A DNA stretch of 64,000 nt from an uncultured Paracoccaceae bacterium (GTDB taxonomy: Bacteria; Pseudomonadota; Alphaproteobacteria; Rhodobacterales; Rhodobacteraceae): assembly GCA_958439195.1 (NCBI GenBank), contig OY288156.1:93501-157500 (forward strand). The letters are read 5' to 3'. The position numbers were made by a program, and so were the translations under genes. The stretch's first letter is position 1. Every line of letters starts with the position of its first letter. The notes beneath the pieces were generated by a model that was not told the DNA's origin, did no database searches, and was given only the letters and a program-made list of their open reading frames with translations. Positions 25,786 to 37,100 of the stretch are shown one piece after another.

Positions 25786-26657
25786 TTCAGCCACCTTTCC
25801 GACCGCACGCGCAGCCAGATATACAAAAGGTTCGCCGCCGCCGTGATGACGATCATCCCGAAAGCCAGCGCATAACCCAGGTTCGGATTGCCCAGCACAT
25901 CCCCCCGGATCTGCGCGAACAGCTTGATCGGCACGATGTTCAACTGCGGCCCGGTCAACGCGAAGGCCGTCGCCACCGCCCCGAATGCATTGGCAAACAG
26001 CAGCGCGAATGTCCCCAGGATCGACGGAAACAGGATGGGCAGCGCCACCATGCGCCAATACTGCACCCCCGTCGCGCCCAGCACCGCCGCCGCCTCACGC
26101 CATTCCCGCTTCAACCCATCCAGCGCGGGCGTGATGATCAGGATCATCAGCGGGATCTGGAAAAACAGATAGGTGATCACCAACCCCCAGAACGACAACA
26201 GGTTGAACCCCATCGCCCGCAGATTGATGCCGAACTCTGTCCGCAGCCAGACCGTGATCAACCCCACCGGCCCCAGCGTGGCGATAAAGGCGAATGCCAG
26301 CGGCACACCCGCGAAATTCGACGCCACCCCCGAAAACGTCAGCAGGGGCGACCGCACCCCTTTCGGCAGCCCCCCGAACACCACCGCCGCCGCCATCGCA
26401 AATCCCGCGGCACAGCCCAGTATCGCCGTATAGAATGACAGCTTGATCGATGTCCAATAGGCCGCCCGGATCGAATCCGTATTCAGGTCCAGCAGATTTT
26501 GAAACGTGAACCCGCCTTCGGGTGTCTGGAACGCACCAATCACGATCCGCATCGTCGGCAGGATCAGGAACAGAAAGGCAAAGATGGCAAAGGGCAGAAT
26601 GCCCAGCCATTCCAATGGCAACCTGCGCGGCGCGCGCCGGATCGGATCGGTCGGCAT
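25782..26657 (-). CDS. ABC transporter permease (PotB-like)
   Basis: A 291-residue permease. A basic N-terminus leads into WLGILPFAIFAFLFLILPTMRIVIGAFQ; an EAA-type loop is seen in WREAAAVLGATGVQYWRMVALPILFPSILGTFALLFANAFGAVATAFALTG. It forms the heterodimeric channel with the next permease. It lies about 100 bases downstream of the binding-protein gene, from which it is separated by a terminator-like hairpin. Confidence 0.83.
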   Translation of the reverse strand: MPTDPIRRAPRRLPLEWLGILPFAIFAFLFLILPTMRIVIGAFQTPEGGFTFQNLLDLNTDSIRAAYWTSIKLSFYTAILGCAAGFAMAAAVVFGGLPKGVRSPLLTFSGVASNFAGVPLAFAFIATLGPVGLITVWLRTEFGINLRAMGFNLLSFWGLVITYLFFQIPLMILIITPALDGLKREWREAAAVLGATGVQYWRMVALPILFPSILGTFALLFANAFGAVATAFALTGPQLNIVPIKLFAQIRGDVLGNPNLGYALAFGMIVITAAANLLYIWLRVRSERWLK

Positions 26658-26700
26658 CGGTCCCCCTGATGTCTGGCGGCTCTGTTGGCAGCCTTGTCAT

Positions 26701-26733
26701 AAAAAGCCTGCCCCGGAAACCTCCGGGGCAGGC
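26701..26733 (-). terminator. Intercistronic terminator/attenuator between binding-protein and permease genes
   Basis: A perfect 12-base stem (gcctgccccgga at 26706-26717 and tccggggcaggc at 26722-26733) with a 4-base loop is followed, in the reverse direction, by TTTTT. It sits directly after the binding-protein gene. Such partial terminators let the binding protein be made in excess over the membrane subunits. Confidence 0.8.
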
Positions 26734-26753
26734 CATCGTAGCATCAGGTCCGA

Positions 26754-27860
26754 TTATTCGGCAACGTTCGCGCCGACGGTCGCATCCCAGCCACCGGTGA
26801 CGGCCGCCTTGTTCGCGTCCACCTCTTCCAGCGTCGGGAAATAGGCGGCCTCATAGGCTTCTGCCGGGGGCAGGGCATCCAGAAGATCCTGCGGGATCTT
26901 GCCCGCGGCGGCCATCGCGTTGAACCGCGCCGGGTGGCAATAGCCCTTCAACCAGCCAAGCTGACCTTCATCGCTGTACAGGTATTCCATCCACAGCTTC
27001 GCCGCGTTGGGCTGCGGCGCATAGGCGCTGATCGCCTGCACATAGACACCGGCCAGAACGCCCGACTTCGGCACGACAACCTCAACCGGGGGGTTCCCGG
27101 CCAGTGTGTCGCGCGCCGCCAGCGCGTTATAGTCCCACATGATGACGATGGGCGTGGTGCCCTGCGCCAGCGTGCCGGTCTTGCCGATCACCGGCACAAA
27201 GTTGCCCGCGTCATTCAACTGCTTGAAGAATTCAAGCCCGGCCTTGCCCGCCGCTTCGCCCGGTGCAGCACCGGTCGACATGCCTGCTGCCAGAACACCC
27301 AGAATGGCCTGGTTCGATGCACGCGGATCGCCCGCCAGCGCCACCATGCCCGCATATTCCGGCTTCAACAGATCAGCCCAGTCCTGCGGCACGTTCTCGA
27401 CCAGATCGGTATTCACCAGGAACGACATCACGCCGTAATAGTCGGCATACCAATGGCCATCTGCGTCCTTGATCTCGGCCGGAATCTCGTCCCAGGTCGC
27501 AACCTTGTAGGGCTGGGTCAGGCCTTCGGCCTTCGCCTGCGGGCCGAACGCCAGACCCACGTCCAGAACGTCGGGTGCCTGCGGGCCTTTGTTGTCCTTG
27601 TTGGCCTTCACGGCCTCCAGCTCGTCCGCCGAACCCGCATCCGGGTTCAACTCGTTGACGGTGATTTCGGGATACTTCGCCTTGAACCCGGCGATCACGT
27701 CGCCATAGCCGCACCAGTCATGCGGCAGGGCGATGGTCGACAGCATCCCTTCGGCCTTGGCAGCGGCTTCCAGCTCTTCCATCGTCTGCGCCTGTGCAAT
27801 CGGCGCCACCAACATCCCGGCAATGCTTGCCGAGGCAAACAGCATGTTACGAATCTTCAT
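26754..27860 (-). CDS. ABC transporter extracellular substrate-binding protein
   Basis: A 368-residue periplasmic binding protein. The signal peptide MKIRNMLFASASIAGMLVAPIAQAQ ends near AQA. The mature part has the PotD/AfuA-type pattern: LPHDWCGYGDVIAGFKAKYPEITVNEL, DVLDVGLAFGPQAKAEGLTQPYKV, then YYGVMSFLVNTDLVENVPQDWADLLKPEYAGMVALAGDPRASNQA. GGGGAGA lies 7 bases before ATG 27860. It is the first gene of a four-gene transporter operon. Polyamines, Fe(III) or an organophosphonate are all possible ligands. Confidence 0.82.
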   Translation of the reverse strand: MKIRNMLFASASIAGMLVAPIAQAQTMEELEAAAKAEGMLSTIALPHDWCGYGDVIAGFKAKYPEITVNELNPDAGSADELEAVKANKDNKGPQAPDVLDVGLAFGPQAKAEGLTQPYKVATWDEIPAEIKDADGHWYADYYGVMSFLVNTDLVENVPQDWADLLKPEYAGMVALAGDPRASNQAILGVLAAGMSTGAAPGEAAGKAGLEFFKQLNDAGNFVPVIGKTGTLAQGTTPIVIMWDYNALAARDTLAGNPPVEVVVPKSGVLAGVYVQAISAYAPQPNAAKLWMEYLYSDEGQLGWLKGYCHPARFNAMAAAGKIPQDLLDALPPAEAYEAAYFPTLEEVDANKAAVTGGWDATVGANVAE

Positions 27861-28108
27861 GTGAACGTCTCCCCGTTCGTGATTTCCGTCCTGATCCGGC
27901 CCCATGCCCTTGGGCATGCTTCTCCCGCCAAGATCCGGCGCGACGGTTCCAGACCGTGACGACAGGCTAAAGGCGGGATGGCCGACTCAGCAAGCACCGT
28001 CGCACCTGAATGTAACAATTTTTTCGTTCTTTCGGGGGCTGAAACGAAATCAACAACTTCCGCGCGCATCCGAATGTGGCAAACGTCGCAAAATCGCGCA
28101 TTGCGCGG

Positions 28109-28498
28109 CTATTCCTGCGCGATCGGAACCGGGCGGCCCTGATCGTCCAGCGCCACGAAGGTGAAATTCGCCTCTGTCACCTTCTCGCTCACGTCGCGCT
28201 CGCGAGGTCTGCGCCAGGCATCGACATGAATGGTCATCGATGTCCGCCCTTGCCGCACCAGCGTGGCATAAAGCGATACCTCATCCCCCACCTTCACCGG
28301 GCGGTGAAAGATCATTGCATCCACCGCCACCGTCGCACTGCGCCCGCCCGATGTTTTGGTGGCGATGCTGCCTGCGGCCAGGTCCATCTGGCTCATCAGC
28401 CAGCCGCCAAAAATATCGCCCGACGGGTTGGTGTCCGATGGCATGGCGATGGTGCGGATGGTGGGGCTGTTCTCTGGCGGTTTGTCCTCACGACCCAT
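28109..28498 (-). CDS. YciA-type acyl-CoA thioesterase (hotdog fold)
   Basis: A 129-residue single hotdog domain. TIRTIAMPSDTNPSGDIFGGWLMSQMDLAAGSIA is the YciA/BACH signature with the catalytic Asp in MDLA, and VAVDAMIFHRPVKVGDEVSLYATLVRQGRTSMTIHVDAW follows. It hydrolyses acyl-CoA esters. ATG 28498 has an AGGGGTGA-like site upstream; an in-frame ATG at 28516 is possible. Confidence 0.85.
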   Translation of the reverse strand: MGREDKPPENSPTIRTIAMPSDTNPSGDIFGGWLMSQMDLAAGSIATKTSGGRSATVAVDAMIFHRPVKVGDEVSLYATLVRQGRTSMTIHVDAWRRPRERDVSEKVTEANFTFVALDDQGRPVPIAQE

Positions 28499-28829
28499 GC
28501 AGTCACCCCTTGCCATTCTCTCCGCAGCAAAAGGGACACCGCGCCGCTTGGCAAGCCGGAAAGCCGCCGTCCACATGCATCCCGTGCCGACAGGCGAATA
28601 AGGTTAATCGAAACCCTTCCGCGAAATTGCGGCACCGTGCGTATGCACAGCCGGCTGCACTGCACGTCTGCACCAATGGCTGCACCGCCCCTGCCGCCCC
28701 ATAGTGTTGAAAAATCACAAAATTAACGCATCGCCCGCAGCCCTGCGCCCTGCGCATGGCAAGGTTGCAGTTCCGCGCCTTTCACATCCCGACGGCGGCA
28801 CTTACCTCTGTCCGGCAAAGGAGCAAATC
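28499..28829. other. Intergenic region between the thioesterase and the 47-residue ORF
   Basis: About 330 bases with no supported gene on either strand. Open frames here are short, lack ribosome-binding sites and resemble no family I know. Only the AAAGGAG site at 28817-28823 ahead of the next ORF stands out. Confidence 0.5.
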
Positions 28830-28973
28830 ATGCCCGAACCCATCCTCCAGATCCCCGCCGCAAACGCCAACACAGAGGCGCGCCTCGCCCTGTCGCAGAT
28901 GTATGGCTACTACGCTTTTGACTGGCGGCCCTTCTCGCCGCCGCGTCAACCGTTGGTCAAAGACCGCACCTGA
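28830..28973 (+). CDS. Small hypothetical protein (47 residues)
   Basis: A short ORF, MPEPILQIPAANANTEARLA at its start and FSPPRQPLVKDRT at its end, with an aromatic middle (MYGYYAFDWRPF). It is supported mainly by a strong AAAGGAG site 6 bases before ATG. There is no transmembrane segment or recognised domain. It ends 6 bases before the converging Panacea-domain gene. It may be a real small protein; function unknown. Confidence 0.45.
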   Translation: MPEPILQIPAANANTEARLALSQMYGYYAFDWRPFSPPRQPLVKDRT

Positions 28974-28979
28974 CCCGCG

Positions 28980-29498
28980 TCAGCGGCCGCGAAAGGCAAC
29001 CACGTTATTGCCGCCAAGTTGTTGTTTGTGCGCGATAACATGGCTTTGCAGAACCGGCTTTTCAGCGGTGATGTGGTCCAGAAGCCGCAGCCGAAAGGTC
29101 GCTTCCATCAGGTTGGGATGGATCGTCGCGCCTTCGCCACCCACCAGTTGCGCCAAACGCCATGCGCCATCTTCCCGCTCCACTTGCCGCCGCACGGCCG
29201 CACGGTCAGCGTCGATATAGGTGGCGCAGAAACTTTCCAGAAAATCCTCATCTTCTGGTTCCAGCACAGGATGCGGCAGCATCTCGTCCATCGGCAACAA
29301 GCCCTTGATCGAAAACGTCAGCGGCGCGGCCTTGTGCGCCCCGATGCTTTCCTCGAACAGCACCCCGCGCCCCCCCGCCAGATGCCAGCCCTGGGCCAGA
29401 TACATCAGGCCTTGCAGGTCAAAGAACCCAAAGCCTTCCCATGCATACTGGAACTGATGGGTCAGATAGATCGCAACGTCCTGTGCCCGGCTTGCCAT
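28980..29498 (-). CDS. Panacea-domain (DUF4065/SocA-like) protein
   Basis: A 172-residue protein. Its N-terminal half reads AQDVAIYLTHQFQYAWEGFGFFDLQGLMYLAQGWHLAGGRGVLFEESIGAHKAAPL, which follows the Panacea consensus (a helix, LQKLLYFAQGWHLA, then LFEE, IEAWKxGPV). Panacea domains act as antitoxins in many toxin-antitoxin pairs; SocA of Caulobacter is a known member. No toxin-like partner is fused or overlapping; the nearest candidate is the 47-residue convergent ORF. The second half is acidic and unrecognised. Confidence 0.6.
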   Translation of the reverse strand: MASRAQDVAIYLTHQFQYAWEGFGFFDLQGLMYLAQGWHLAGGRGVLFEESIGAHKAAPLTFSIKGLLPMDEMLPHPVLEPEDEDFLESFCATYIDADRAAVRRQVEREDGAWRLAQLVGGEGATIHPNLMEATFRLRLLDHITAEKPVLQSHVIAHKQQLGGNNVVAFRGR

Positions 29499-29751
29499 TC
29501 TCGCCACTCCTGCTGTCACCGCCCATCCGGGCTGGTTCAAAACCGATGTCTCTGGCTGGTGTCCGGCAACCACATGAATTTCATGGATAAACTGGAAAAC
29601 ACTGCCACCTGAAACGCTTCACCACCTGGTGCATTTGCCGCCCGAAAGGCATGCAAAATTCCGTGCCCCGGAACCCGGAACACCGAAAATCCCAACCTGT
29701 GGAAAGGACCGTTTCCCCGGCCCAACTCCGCCCCGCGCACCCCGCCCGGTC

Positions 29752-29768
29752 CTGCGGATCATCCGCAG
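29752..29768. repeat. 17-base perfect palindrome downstream of the response regulator gene
   Basis: CTGCGGAT, one central base, ATCCGCAG: 8-base arms lying 25 bases beyond the response-regulator stop and about 250 bases upstream of the Panacea start, both on the reverse strand. It could be an operator or a tight hairpin; there is no T-run to make it a standard terminator. Confidence 0.4.
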
Positions 29769-29792
29769 CACAGGGTCGCGCGGGTCACCGTG

Positions 29793-30455
29793 TCAGGCGT
29801 AATAACGCGGCTGACCGTCGGTGGTGCCATTCATGCGCTGCACCTCGAGCACAACTTCCAACCGGTTGCGCGCGTTGAACTTTTGCATGATCTGGGTCAT
29901 GTAATGTTTGACGGTCTTGTCCGACAGGTTCAGCTTGTTGGCGATCTCTTTGTTCGATGCGCCGTTCAGCAATTCCCGCACGACCTGATCTTCCCGCGAA
30001 TTCAACGCAACCGAAGCCCGTTCCGCCTTGCGCTGTTCGGCAATCCGCATTTCACGAATAACCTTCGACGCCATGGAAGACGAAATGAACTCCTTGCCCG
30101 CCGCAACCTCTTCGATCGCGTAGAACAGATCACCGCCCGAACTTCCCTTCAGGACAAACCCGTTGGCCCCGGCCGACAGGACCTGCATGCAAACCTCCGG
30201 ACTGGCCGATGCGGTGAAGACAAGGATCTTGACCTCGGGCTGATCCGCCCGGATCTGGCGTATGGTTTCAATCATGTCTCCCGGAAGGTTCAGGTCCGCG
30301 ACAAGCACGTCGCATTCCCCTTCACGGACGAGGCGGAGAGCAGCTTCCGCCGTCGAACCGGTGCCTACGACACGGTACTGCGCATGCGTGCGCAGAATGT
30401 CGACCAGCCCAGCAAGCACAATTGGATGGTCATCAACAAGTACAAGATTCAGCAT
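29793..30455 (-). CDS. NarL/FixJ family response regulator
   Basis: A 220-residue regulator. The receiver domain has the acidic pair in VLVDDHPIV, the phospho-acceptor Asp in VLVADLNLPGD, a Thr/Ser switch in VFTASAS and Lys in GFVLKGSS. The LuxR-type HTH is LNSREDQVVRELLNGASNKEIANKLNLSDKTVKHYMTQIMQKFNARNRLEVVL. It starts at ATG 30455, divergent from the giant peroxidase gene across a 680-base gap. No kinase is adjacent, but a NarX/DegS-like kinase of the right type lies at 44602, beyond the peroxidase and its exporter; the pair are probable partners. Confidence 0.9.
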   Translation of the reverse strand: MLNLVLVDDHPIVLAGLVDILRTHAQYRVVGTGSTAEAALRLVREGECDVLVADLNLPGDMIETIRQIRADQPEVKILVFTASASPEVCMQVLSAGANGFVLKGSSGGDLFYAIEEVAAGKEFISSSMASKVIREMRIAEQRKAERASVALNSREDQVVRELLNGASNKEIANKLNLSDKTVKHYMTQIMQKFNARNRLEVVLEVQRMNGTTDGQPRYYA

Positions 30456-31135
30456 GTCAGTCCCACTTGCAGGTTCGGGCCGGTAGTCCCGGCCGCTTCC
30501 CATAGCCCCCACAATTAACCTACCTTAATTGCCCCAAACGTCTAAACGAAAGTTTATATGTTGTCGGCTTTAGGACATAGTTTCGCCATGATTGGTGGTT
30601 CGGACGCTAGATAATTCAATCAGTTGCGTGGGTTTCGTTTCGGCAGGCGCAACAAACAAAGTTTTGGCTCCGCGCGACTTGGTCAGAACTGTGTCGGAAC
30701 TTGGGCGCATTCCCCGATAGTTTTCTCTCATAGGTTGAGCGTGGGGTTTCCAGGGTAACTGATGGTTACCTGCTCTACGTAAACTGATTCGCATTCTGAC
30801 AGCGCCTTGCCTCAAGCGGAAAAAGGGTCACCCACTGGCCCTGCTGGGTGAAAGGCGGATTCCCGCGCAACCGCAGGTCTAAACGAAAGGTCGATGCGTG
30901 GCTTATCCGGGCGGAAAATCCCGCATCGCCCCCCCGCCGCCCTCGTCGCCATCGCCTCTTACGCTGCCGGGCCAGCCCCGGCATCAGACTTAGGTCGCAC
31001 AAAGCATCAGACCGCAGACGCACCAATTGTTGGACCCCCGCCGTTTGTCGGAGAGGCAGATCGTTGCGAATGTAAATCATTCCGGTTCGCACCATGCCGC
31101 CGGCTTCATCGCATTTCATAAAAGAGGCGTACACC
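30456..31135. promoter_or_regulatory. Long divergent control region between the response regulator and the giant peroxidase gene
   Basis: There is no supported gene in these 680 bases, which are less GC-rich than the flanks. Notable elements are a 13-base exact direct repeat gtctaaacgaaag at 30540-30552 and 30877-30889; an inverted repeat GGTAAC-N5-GTTACC at 30754-30770; and TCACCCA-N10-TGGGTGA at 30828-30851. The length, lower GC and symmetry suggest a complex promoter, probably bound by the divergent NarL-type regulator. A GAGG-type ribosome-binding site lies 8-9 bases before ATG 31136. Confidence 0.55.
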
Positions 31136-34100
31136 ATGGTTACCGTCAATATGAATGACCTCGAATTCATCCTTCAGCAGATCAAGATCGCTGAGGCGGA
31201 TGCGCGCGGCGAGCCGATCCTGGGAACCTATCTTCCCACGCCAGAGCTTTCTTGGGGCCTGCGCCGCGTCGACGGAAGCAACAACAACCTCTATGCCGAC
31301 CAAGGCACCTACGGGTCTGCCGGTCAGGAGTTCCCCCGCGCGACGACGCCAACTTGGGTGAACGAAGGCGATGACGGGATGGCCTTCGGCCCGCCGATCG
31401 TAATCAATGGCCAGCTCTTCGATTCAGGGGTTCCCGGTATTCCGCTCGGCTACACACCCGCGACCTATCTCTCCAACGATGATTATGCGATCCGCATTGC
31501 GAATGACCCCACGCTCAGCTCGCGGGCGATCCAGCCCGGCGATGTCGTCGATGCGGACCCGCGGATCATTTCCAACCTGATCGTCGATCAGACAATGAAC
31601 AACCCTGCCGTTCTCATCTCGGCTTTCCACGTTGCAGGCAGCGCAAATCCCTATGTGGACGCGGCCGCCGTCCAGGGTATGTTCTCGGCCTACAATGCGG
31701 CGGTTCTTGCCAACAACACGGGACTGGCTGCCACGATTGAGACACAGATCCTGACCGCGCTGGACGATGCCGGAGTGACCTATGAGGCCAGCCCCACTGC
31801 TGATCTTGCGAAACTGACGATCGTCATTCCGAACGTCGCACCGGATGAGGGGCTGTCGGCCCCCTTCAACTCATGGATGACGATCTTCGGTCAGTTCTTC
31901 GACCACGGCCTCGATCTGGTCGAAAAGGGTGGATACGGCACGGTCTATATCCCGCTTCAGACGGATGATCCGCTCTACGTTCCAGGCTCAAACACCAACT
32001 TCATGGTGGTGACCCGCGCCACGCTCACCGAAAATGGCGAGGCGGTTAACAAGGTCACACCCTTTGTCGATCAGAACCAGACCTATACCTCGCACCCGTC
32101 GCATCAGGTGTTCCTGCGCGAATATGCGCTGGTCGGCGGCGAACTGGTGGACGGCGTCCTAGTGGGTGGCGTGCCGGTTCCAACCGGGCGCCTGCTGAAC
32201 GGCAACACGGAATCCGGTGGCGGGATGGCGACCTGGGCCGATGTGAAGGCGCAGGCGAAGAACATCCTCGGGATCGAACTGAACGACATGAACGTTCATT
32301 CCGTGCCGCTGCTGGCCACCGACCCCTACGGCAACTTCATTCCCGGCGATAACGGCTTCCCGCAGATCGTAAAGATCGTGGATGGTGCGCAAGTCCTGAT
32401 CGAAGGCAGTCTCGCTACGCCTGTGGATACGATTGGCGCGGTCGCTGCCGGTGTGGCCTTCCTTGACGACATTTCCCACAACGCGAACCCCGGCACAAAT
32501 GAAGTCGCGGACCCGGACACTCTTATCAGCGTTGCGACAGACCTGCAGCCGACCGGCACCTATGACAACGAACTGCTCGACCGCCACTACATCGCTGGCG
32601 ATGGCCGCGCGAACGAAAACATCGCCCTTACGGCGGTCCACCATGTGTTCCATTCCGAACATAACCGCCAGATCGACTTGATGAAGGATATCCTTCTCAA
32701 CAATGCCAAGGCGATCCTGACGGAAACCGGTGACATCCTCGCCGCGACCGAATTCCTGAACGAATGGCTGGCCGCTCCTTTTGACGCGGTCGGGAATCTG
32801 GCATCCGCCACGGTCGACGCGCTGGCCTGGAATGGCGCGCGGCTTTTCCAATCCGCCAAGTTCGTGACCGAGATGCAGTATCAGCACCTGGTCTTCGAAG
32901 AATTCGCCCGCAAGGTGCAGCCCTTCGTCAACCTGTTCGTCAACTACGACGGCGAGCTTGACCCCGCCATTCTGGGCGAATTTGCCCATACCGTTTACCG
33001 TTTTGGTCACTCCATGCTGAATGAAAGCGTGGATCGTTATGACGAAAACTACAATGCTGACCACATCGACCTTATCTCGGCCTTCCTGAACCCGGTCGAA
33101 TTCGCAATCAGTGGCATTGATGCCGAAGAAGCGGCGGGTGCCTTGGCGCGCGGCATGACGCGCCAGCGCGGCAATGAAATCGACGAATTCGTGACCGAGG
33201 CGCTGCGCAACAACCTTGTCGGCCTGCCGCTCGACCTTGCGGCAATCAACATCGCGCGCGGACGCGAAACCGGCGTGCCGTCACTGAACGAGGCGCGGGC
33301 ACAGTTCTTTGAAGGTTCGGGCGACAGCCAGGTCAAGCCCTATGAAAGCTGGTTTGATTTCGCGCTGAACCTGAAAAACCCGGCGTCCATCATCAACTTC
33401 ATCGCGGCCTACGGCACGCATGAAACGATCCTTGCCGCGGATACCCTTGTCGAGAAACGGGACGCGGCGGCGCTTCTGGTTCTCGGTGGCGAAGGTGAAC
33501 CTGGTGACCGCCTCGATTTCCTCAACGCGACGGGCGCTTGGGCCGGGGGCAGCCTTGGTGGTCTCAACAACGTCGATTTCTGGATCGGTGGCCTTGCCGA
33601 AAAGAAGATGATCTTCGGCGGCATGCTGGGATCCACCTTCAACTTCGTCTTCGAGGTGCAGCTTGAAGCGCTTCAGGATGCGGATCGGTTCTACTACCTG
33701 TCCCGCCTCGCAAACCTGAACCTGACCGCACAACTGGAAAACAACAAGTTTTCCGACATGATCCACAAGAACACCACCGCCACGCACCTGCCGGGTGATG
33801 TGTTCTCGACGCCCGATTTCTATATCGAGGCGGATCGGTCGAAGCAGTTCAACGCAGATCTCGGCAACCTTGATCCGACCGAGGGCGGCGACCCCATCCT
33901 TGGGGCCATGCAGACCAAGGTCATCCGCCGCGACACGAATAACGATGGCATCAGCGATTATGTCCGGTTCACCGGGGCCGAGCATGTCGTCATGGGCGGC
34001 ACCGAAGGCAATGACATCCTCGTCGGCGGCAAGGGCGACGATACCTTCTGGGGCGATGGCGGCAATGACACCATCGAAGGCGGCGAAGGCAACGACTTCC

Positions 34101-37100
34101 ACTTTGGCGGTGCGGGCAACGACATCATCACGGATGAATTCGGCGATGATGAAGTCCGCTCCGGCGCTGGCGACGACGTGGTGAATGCCGGTCAAGGCTT
34201 CAACCTGATCATCACCGACACGGGCAGCGACTTTGTCTGGGGCGGTCCCGACTTTGACGAAATGCTGCTGGGCCAAGACAACGACTTTGGGCATGGCAGC
34301 GTCGGCGGCGGCATGATCATGGGCGGTGAAGGGGACGACTGGCTTGAAGGCGGCGGTTCCAACAACCTGCTCTTGGGCGATAACGGTGACCTGGTTCAGG
34401 GTCTTCCCGTCAAGCGCAGCGTGGACAGCACGATTGTCGGCCATGACGTCCTGATCGGCGGCCCCGGCAACGATGACTTCGACGCCGAAACCGGCGACGA
34501 CATCATGATCAGCGGCAGCGGAACCAACAAATACTTTGGCCAGCTTGGCTTTGACTGGGCCAGCCATGCCAAGACGCCGGACGGCGTGCAGGCCGACATG
34601 CTGAACCGTCTGTTCGCCCCGCCCGCCGTAGCGGCTTCGCCGGCGACAATCCTTGATCGCTACTCGCAGACCGAGGCGCTGTCCGGGTCTGCAAATGCCG
34701 ATCTTCTGCGCGGCGACGATGAGACGGATCTGACCCTCGACCACGGGTTGCTGGATCGCAACCTGGGGCTGGTGAACGGGCTTGGCGACTTCCTCGGTGC
34801 GGCGAACGAAGCTGGCGAACTGGCCTTCAGCAGCGGCAACATCATCCTTGGCGGCGCTGGCAGCGATATCATCGAAGGTCGGGGCGGCAATGACCTGATC
34901 GACGGTGACAGGTTCATCAACGCCAAGATCATGGTCACTCCGACGACTGGCCCGGTCTTCTATGTATCCGGCATGGCCGAAATCCAGGCACGGATGTTCA
35001 GCGGCGAGATCACGCCAAGCATGCTGAGCATCGTGCGGGAAATTGTGGATACCAACGCGGCCGCTGATGTCGACGTGGCCGAATATTCCGGCAACCTCGC
35101 CGATTACACGATCGAAGGCTATAACGAGGTTTCGGGCATTGCGACCGACGTTGACGGCGATGGCTGGATTTCGATCACCGACACACGTGCTGACGGCACC
35201 GATGGCGTGGACCGCGTAAAGAATATCGAACGCGTCCTCTTTGCCGATGGCACGGCCAAGATCGCCGTGCATGACAACTCCATCGCCGAAGGTAGGGTGA
35301 CAGTTTTTGCGAACAACGTCGCCACGGTCGATGGTGCCCCCGTCGGGGTTGCAGGGCAGGTTCTGCGCGCTTCGATGGCAGCCGTCACCGATGCCGACAA
35401 CATCACGGCCACCAATGCAACCGGACAGATCCGCGACGGGATCGACGACTACGAAATCCGTTGGCAGGTCGAAACGGCGGCAGGCAGCGGTGTGTTCACG
35501 GATATCCTGCGCATCGTGGCCGACGAATTCACGCCGGTGACCGGGGAAAGCTACACCGTGTCAGCCGATGAAGCAGGCCTTGCCATCCGCGCGGTGGCCC
35601 GCTTCAAGGATGAGGACGGGGCCATCGAAACGGTCTATTCCAACGCCGATGAAGGCGGCAACCCGGTGCCGCCGACCCCTGCTACCGGTGCGCCGATCAT
35701 CAGCGACACGACGCCCACGGAAAACCAGCCGCTCTCGGCCAATCTGGCGTCAATCGTCGATGTAAACGGTTTGGGCGCATTCGCCTTCCAGTGGCAATCC
35801 TCTACGGATGGTGTCAACTGGACAGATATCGCCGGTGCAACCGCTGCAACCTTCCTGCCCGCACAGGCACAGGTCGGCAGGCAGCTTCGTCTTGAAGTCA
35901 GCTTCACGGATGGCATCGGCACGCTGGAAACTGTCGTATCGGCGGCAACAGCGCCTGTGGGTGACTTGATCAACGGCAACGGTTTTAACAATACGCTCGC
36001 CGGAACCCCCGGTGATGATATCATCAACGGCCTTGCCGGAGCGGATAACATCAACGGAAACGGCGGTGCCGACACGATTACGGGTGGCTTGGGCAATGAT
36101 GTGATCAACGGCGGTGCCGGAGACGACACTATCATCTGGTCTGTCACCAATCCTCCGACGTTCTTGGGCATTCCGATCGGAACAGGAACGCCAGACGGGA
36201 CCGATACCATAAATGGCGGTACGGAAGGTGCGGCAGGCGACACCTTCGTTCTTAACGGGAATAACTTGTCCGAAACCTTCCGCATCTACACGGCGGCTGC
36301 GTGGACCGCGCTTGGTGGCGGTCGCACTGCCGCACCTGGCACGGAAATCGTCATCACCCGCGGCGGCACAGGCCAAGGCAATATCATCGCTCAACTGGCC
36401 GAAATCGAAGAGATCGTCATCAACGGCAGCGATCAACTTACCAACAATGATGGCAGTGGCGGCCTGAACGGCGGCGCCATCGGCGGCGACACAGTTCTGA
36501 TCTCCGGCAACTTCAACGCCACCAGCCTCAACTTCTCCACCATCACCATCAACGGCGATGTCGGCGATGACGTGGTGGATATCTCGGGCCTCGACTCCGC
36601 ACACCGCATCGTCTTCCGCACCAAAGGCGGCGACGATATGGTGGTTGGCACCCTGCGCGAGCAGGATACCATCGAAATCCCGGCAGGATCGAACCCGGCC
36701 AGCTATGTGGCGCAGGCCGGGGCCAATGGCACCGTCACCATGTCGAACGGCACCCATTCCGTCACCTTCACCGGGTCAATGGCGGCACTGCCGACACTGG
36801 TTGCCGAAGCACCGTCCTCGGGCGGCGGCGCGGGTGGCACGGGTGGCGGCACGGGTGGCACACCGTCCACCCTGCTTACCGCAAATGACGCGGCGGGTCT
36901 GCTGGACCTGGTGCGCGGCATCAACCCCGATGGCAATGACGATGCCGAAAACGCGCTGGGCGTCCGCACCCTGACGGGTCTGGGCAACAACCCCGACAAC
37001 CCGACATGGGGCGCACATGGCGAACCCTTCATCCGCATCACCCCCAACCGTTCGGGTGAGCGGGAAGAAGGTGGCGTCAACAACGCAATCAACCCGATCT

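Noticed and set aside
31424-35272. Long reverse-strand open frames (up to 663 codons) inside the giant peroxidase gene
   Set aside because: They are antisense shadows of a GC-rich RTX coding region, lack ribosome-binding sites and show no domain; the forward frame is clearly coding.
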